This document shows positions 5,432 to 6,150 of a stretch of 6,150 nt of DNA, piece after piece (positions within the stretch are counted from its first letter, which is position 1; every line of letters begins with the position of its first letter). The stretch lies in the NCBI GenBank assembly GCA_002352445.1, contig DEIL01000163.1, positions 1 through 6,150 of the forward strand, written 5' to 3'. The notes below the pieces were generated by a model. It had not been told where the DNA came from, made no database searches, and was given only the letters and a program-made list of their open reading frames with translations. Source of the stretch: Desulfobulbaceae bacterium UBA2775 (GTDB taxonomy: Bacteria; Desulfobacterota; Desulfobulbia; Desulfobulbales; Desulfocapsaceae). Position numbers and translations under genes: made by a program.

Positions 5432-5492
5432 TCCAACAAACGGTTCAGATAGTGGTTCGTGCCTCACACTATCTAACCTTATTCGTTATCGA
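5432..5492 (+). other. attC-like integron recombination site
   Basis: Plus-strand order: GTCCAAC (5432-5438), spacer AAACGGTTC, L-like AGATAGTG (5448-5455), 12-nt loop, CACTATCT (5468-5475, perfect 8-bp pairing), spacer AACCTTATTC, then GTTATCG (5486-5492). The 61-nt length, the 9/10-nt unpaired spacers and the AACAAACGGTTC block are typical of attC. The R boxes pair only at AAC/GTT, as can occur in an inserted array where the last bases belong to the next cassette. Base preferences favour plus orientation, yet the neighbouring phosphatase gene is on the minus strand, so orientation is unresolved. Confidence 0.6.
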
Positions 5493-5531
5493 ATTTTTTC
5501 ATCATTTCGTTGGTCGGTTAGTTTGTAACTT

Positions 5532-5690
5532 CTAGCCTAAACCCCAAAAACCATCAAAAAAGAGTCTGATAGCCTTTTTAAGATTTGGCCAGAACGGTTT
5601 ACCTTTAGCCAACCTATAAAAAAAGGATGAAATGGCATAAAGCATGATTAAGCTGCTAATGGCTATCAATATCCAATTGATTGGATTCAT
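5532..5690 (-). CDS. 52-residue single-span membrane microprotein
   Basis: This small frame runs from ATG 5690-5688 to TAG 5534-5532. It starts MNPINWILIAISSLIMLYA; residues 4-24 form one uninterrupted hydrophobic segment. A basic, aromatic-rich tail follows (YRLAKGKPFWPNLKKAIRLF), then FDGFWGLG. The single membrane span plus positive tail predicts an inner-membrane protein with the tail in the cytoplasm. It overlaps the last 35 nt of the phosphatase gene in another frame, so translation would be coupled; I see no strong ribosome site of its own. It resembles no family I can name. The strongly protein-like composition, rather than a low-complexity shadow, is the main support. Confidence 0.55.
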   Translation of the reverse strand: MNPINWILIAISSLIMLYAISSFFYRLAKGKPFWPNLKKAIRLFFDGFWGLG

Positions 5691-6027
5691 AGGTCTTGTT
5701 TATTTTATTGAAAGCAACTACCACCTTTTGCTCTAAAATCTTAATCAAATCTGGCTGCATGAACTCATAGTCATCTGGGATGTCTAAACAGATGACTCTT
5801 TGCTTGTTAAGGTTTTTCCTAAACTTCTTTTGCAGTTTATTTTTTTGTGCTTTCTCCATTACGAAGATGGTTTCTGCCCACTCGACAAGCTCTTTGGTCA
5901 ACGTGATTTCTGCATCATTATTAAGACCTGCAGACAACACATCGAAACCTTCTTTTTCAGAAAATATTGTTTCTGCTGTGGGGCTCCTTAATTTATTTTG
6001 ACTACAAATGAACAATATATTTCGCAT
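5656..6027 (-). CDS. Low-molecular-weight protein tyrosine phosphatase-like protein
   Basis: A 123-residue protein from ATG 6027 to TAG 5656. It starts MRNILFICSQNKLRSPTAE, carrying the LMW-PTP loop CX5RS (C8, R14, S15), where the cysteine is the nucleophile. ICLDIPDDYEF at 79-89 supplies candidate general-acid aspartates (D82, D85, D86). It belongs to a short bacterial branch of the family, a cytosolic enzyme predicted to act on phosphotyrosine or a small phosphoester; the real substrate is unknown. The start fits the family, but the frame stays open upstream to the window edge without a clear ribosome site, so a longer N-terminus or an in-frame fusion is possible. The C-terminus past about residue 105 looks longer than usual and overlaps the microprotein gene. 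Confidence 0.85.
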   Translation of the reverse strand: MRNILFICSQNKLRSPTAETIFSEKEGFDVLSAGLNNDAEITLTKELVEWAETIFVMEKAQKNKLQKKFRKNLNKQRVICLDIPDDYEFMQPDLIKILEQKVVVAFNKINKTYESNQLDIDSH

Positions 6028-6052
6028 GGTTTTTAATCGATAATGGGGAATT

Positions 6053-6064
6053 GACAGGCCTGTC
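6053..6064. repeat. Perfect 12-bp palindrome upstream of the phosphatase gene
   Basis: GACAGGCCTGTC is perfectly self-complementary, 26 nt upstream of the phosphatase ATG, and is followed by a looser inverted repeat CCTTG/CAAGG (6066-6084). The position would suit an operator, but no regulator is present to support this. Confidence 0.3.
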
Positions 6065-6150
6065 TGCCTTGATAACTTGACAAGGGCAAAAAAATCTGGC
6101 AAACGGGTTTTAGGTATCTGTAGATTTCTTTCAATTTCAAAAAACCTTTT

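Larger units (their letters stand above)
5190..5531. other. Gene-free stretch after transposase 2
   Basis: No gene is supported. A minus-strand frame from about 5437 is open through this stretch into antisense of the transposase; its sequence is unlike any family I know and I treat it as fortuitous. The stretch holds an orphan ribosome-binding site, two hairpins, a candidate transposon end and an attC-like site, listed separately. Confidence 0.5.

Noticed and set aside
4988..5437. Minus-strand frame from the attC-like site into antisense of transposase 2
   Set aside because: It spans a terminator and the strongly coding transposase on the other strand; composition does not look like a conserved protein.
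1..6150. tRNA, rRNA, riboswitch or CRISPR array
   Set aside because: No cloverleaf, rRNA-like blocks, conserved aptamer core or regularly spaced direct repeats were seen.

Overview
The window reads as an insertion-rich accessory region of a Gram-negative, moderately AT-rich bacterium. I cannot name the organism; the mix of integron-like cassettes and IS91-type transposons would suit an environmental proteobacterium or desulfobacterium (inference only). No rRNA, tRNA or CRISPR array is visible.

Layout from left to right: (1) 1-302, minus strand, the N-terminal 100 residues of a carboxymuconolactone decarboxylase (CMD)-family protein that runs off the left edge. (2) 303-837, no convincing gene, but a 119-nt attC-like site just upstream of the CMD gene, a strong imperfect palindrome at 510-556, and the probable right end of transposon 1. 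(3) 838-2827, minus strand, a two-gene transposon unit: a tyrosine recombinase followed, with a 14-nt overlap, by an IS91-family Y2 HUH transposase. (4) 2828-3191, the divergent control region between two units, with two inverted repeats that each cover a probable promoter and the 5' leader, two further CCGC/GCGG palindromes and a possible attC half-site. (5) 3192-5189, plus strand, a second, diverged copy of the same kind of unit. Its recombinase is frameshifted at a run of nine A, its transposase is intact, and the two overlap by ATGA. (6) 5190-5531, candidate transposon right end (hairpin, then CTTG), a minus-strand terminator and a second attC-like site. (7) 5532-6027, minus strand, a low-molecular-weight tyrosine-phosphatase-like protein overlapped at its 3' end by a previously untracked 52-residue membrane microprotein.

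The core is therefore two head-to-head transposons, each pairing a tyrosine recombinase with a rolling-circle HUH/Y2 transposase. They sit inside what looks like a gene-cassette array, with attC-like sites outside both transposase genes. The cargo at the edges (CMD-like enzyme, small phosphatase, tiny membrane protein) is of the kind often carried by cassettes. The points most worth following up are the recombinase-transposase coupling, the A9 frameshift (pseudogene or transcriptional slippage), the fold-back leaders, the shared right-end motif TAATGGGTA and the attC-like sites with matching GTTGGAC/GTCCAAC boxes around transposon 2.
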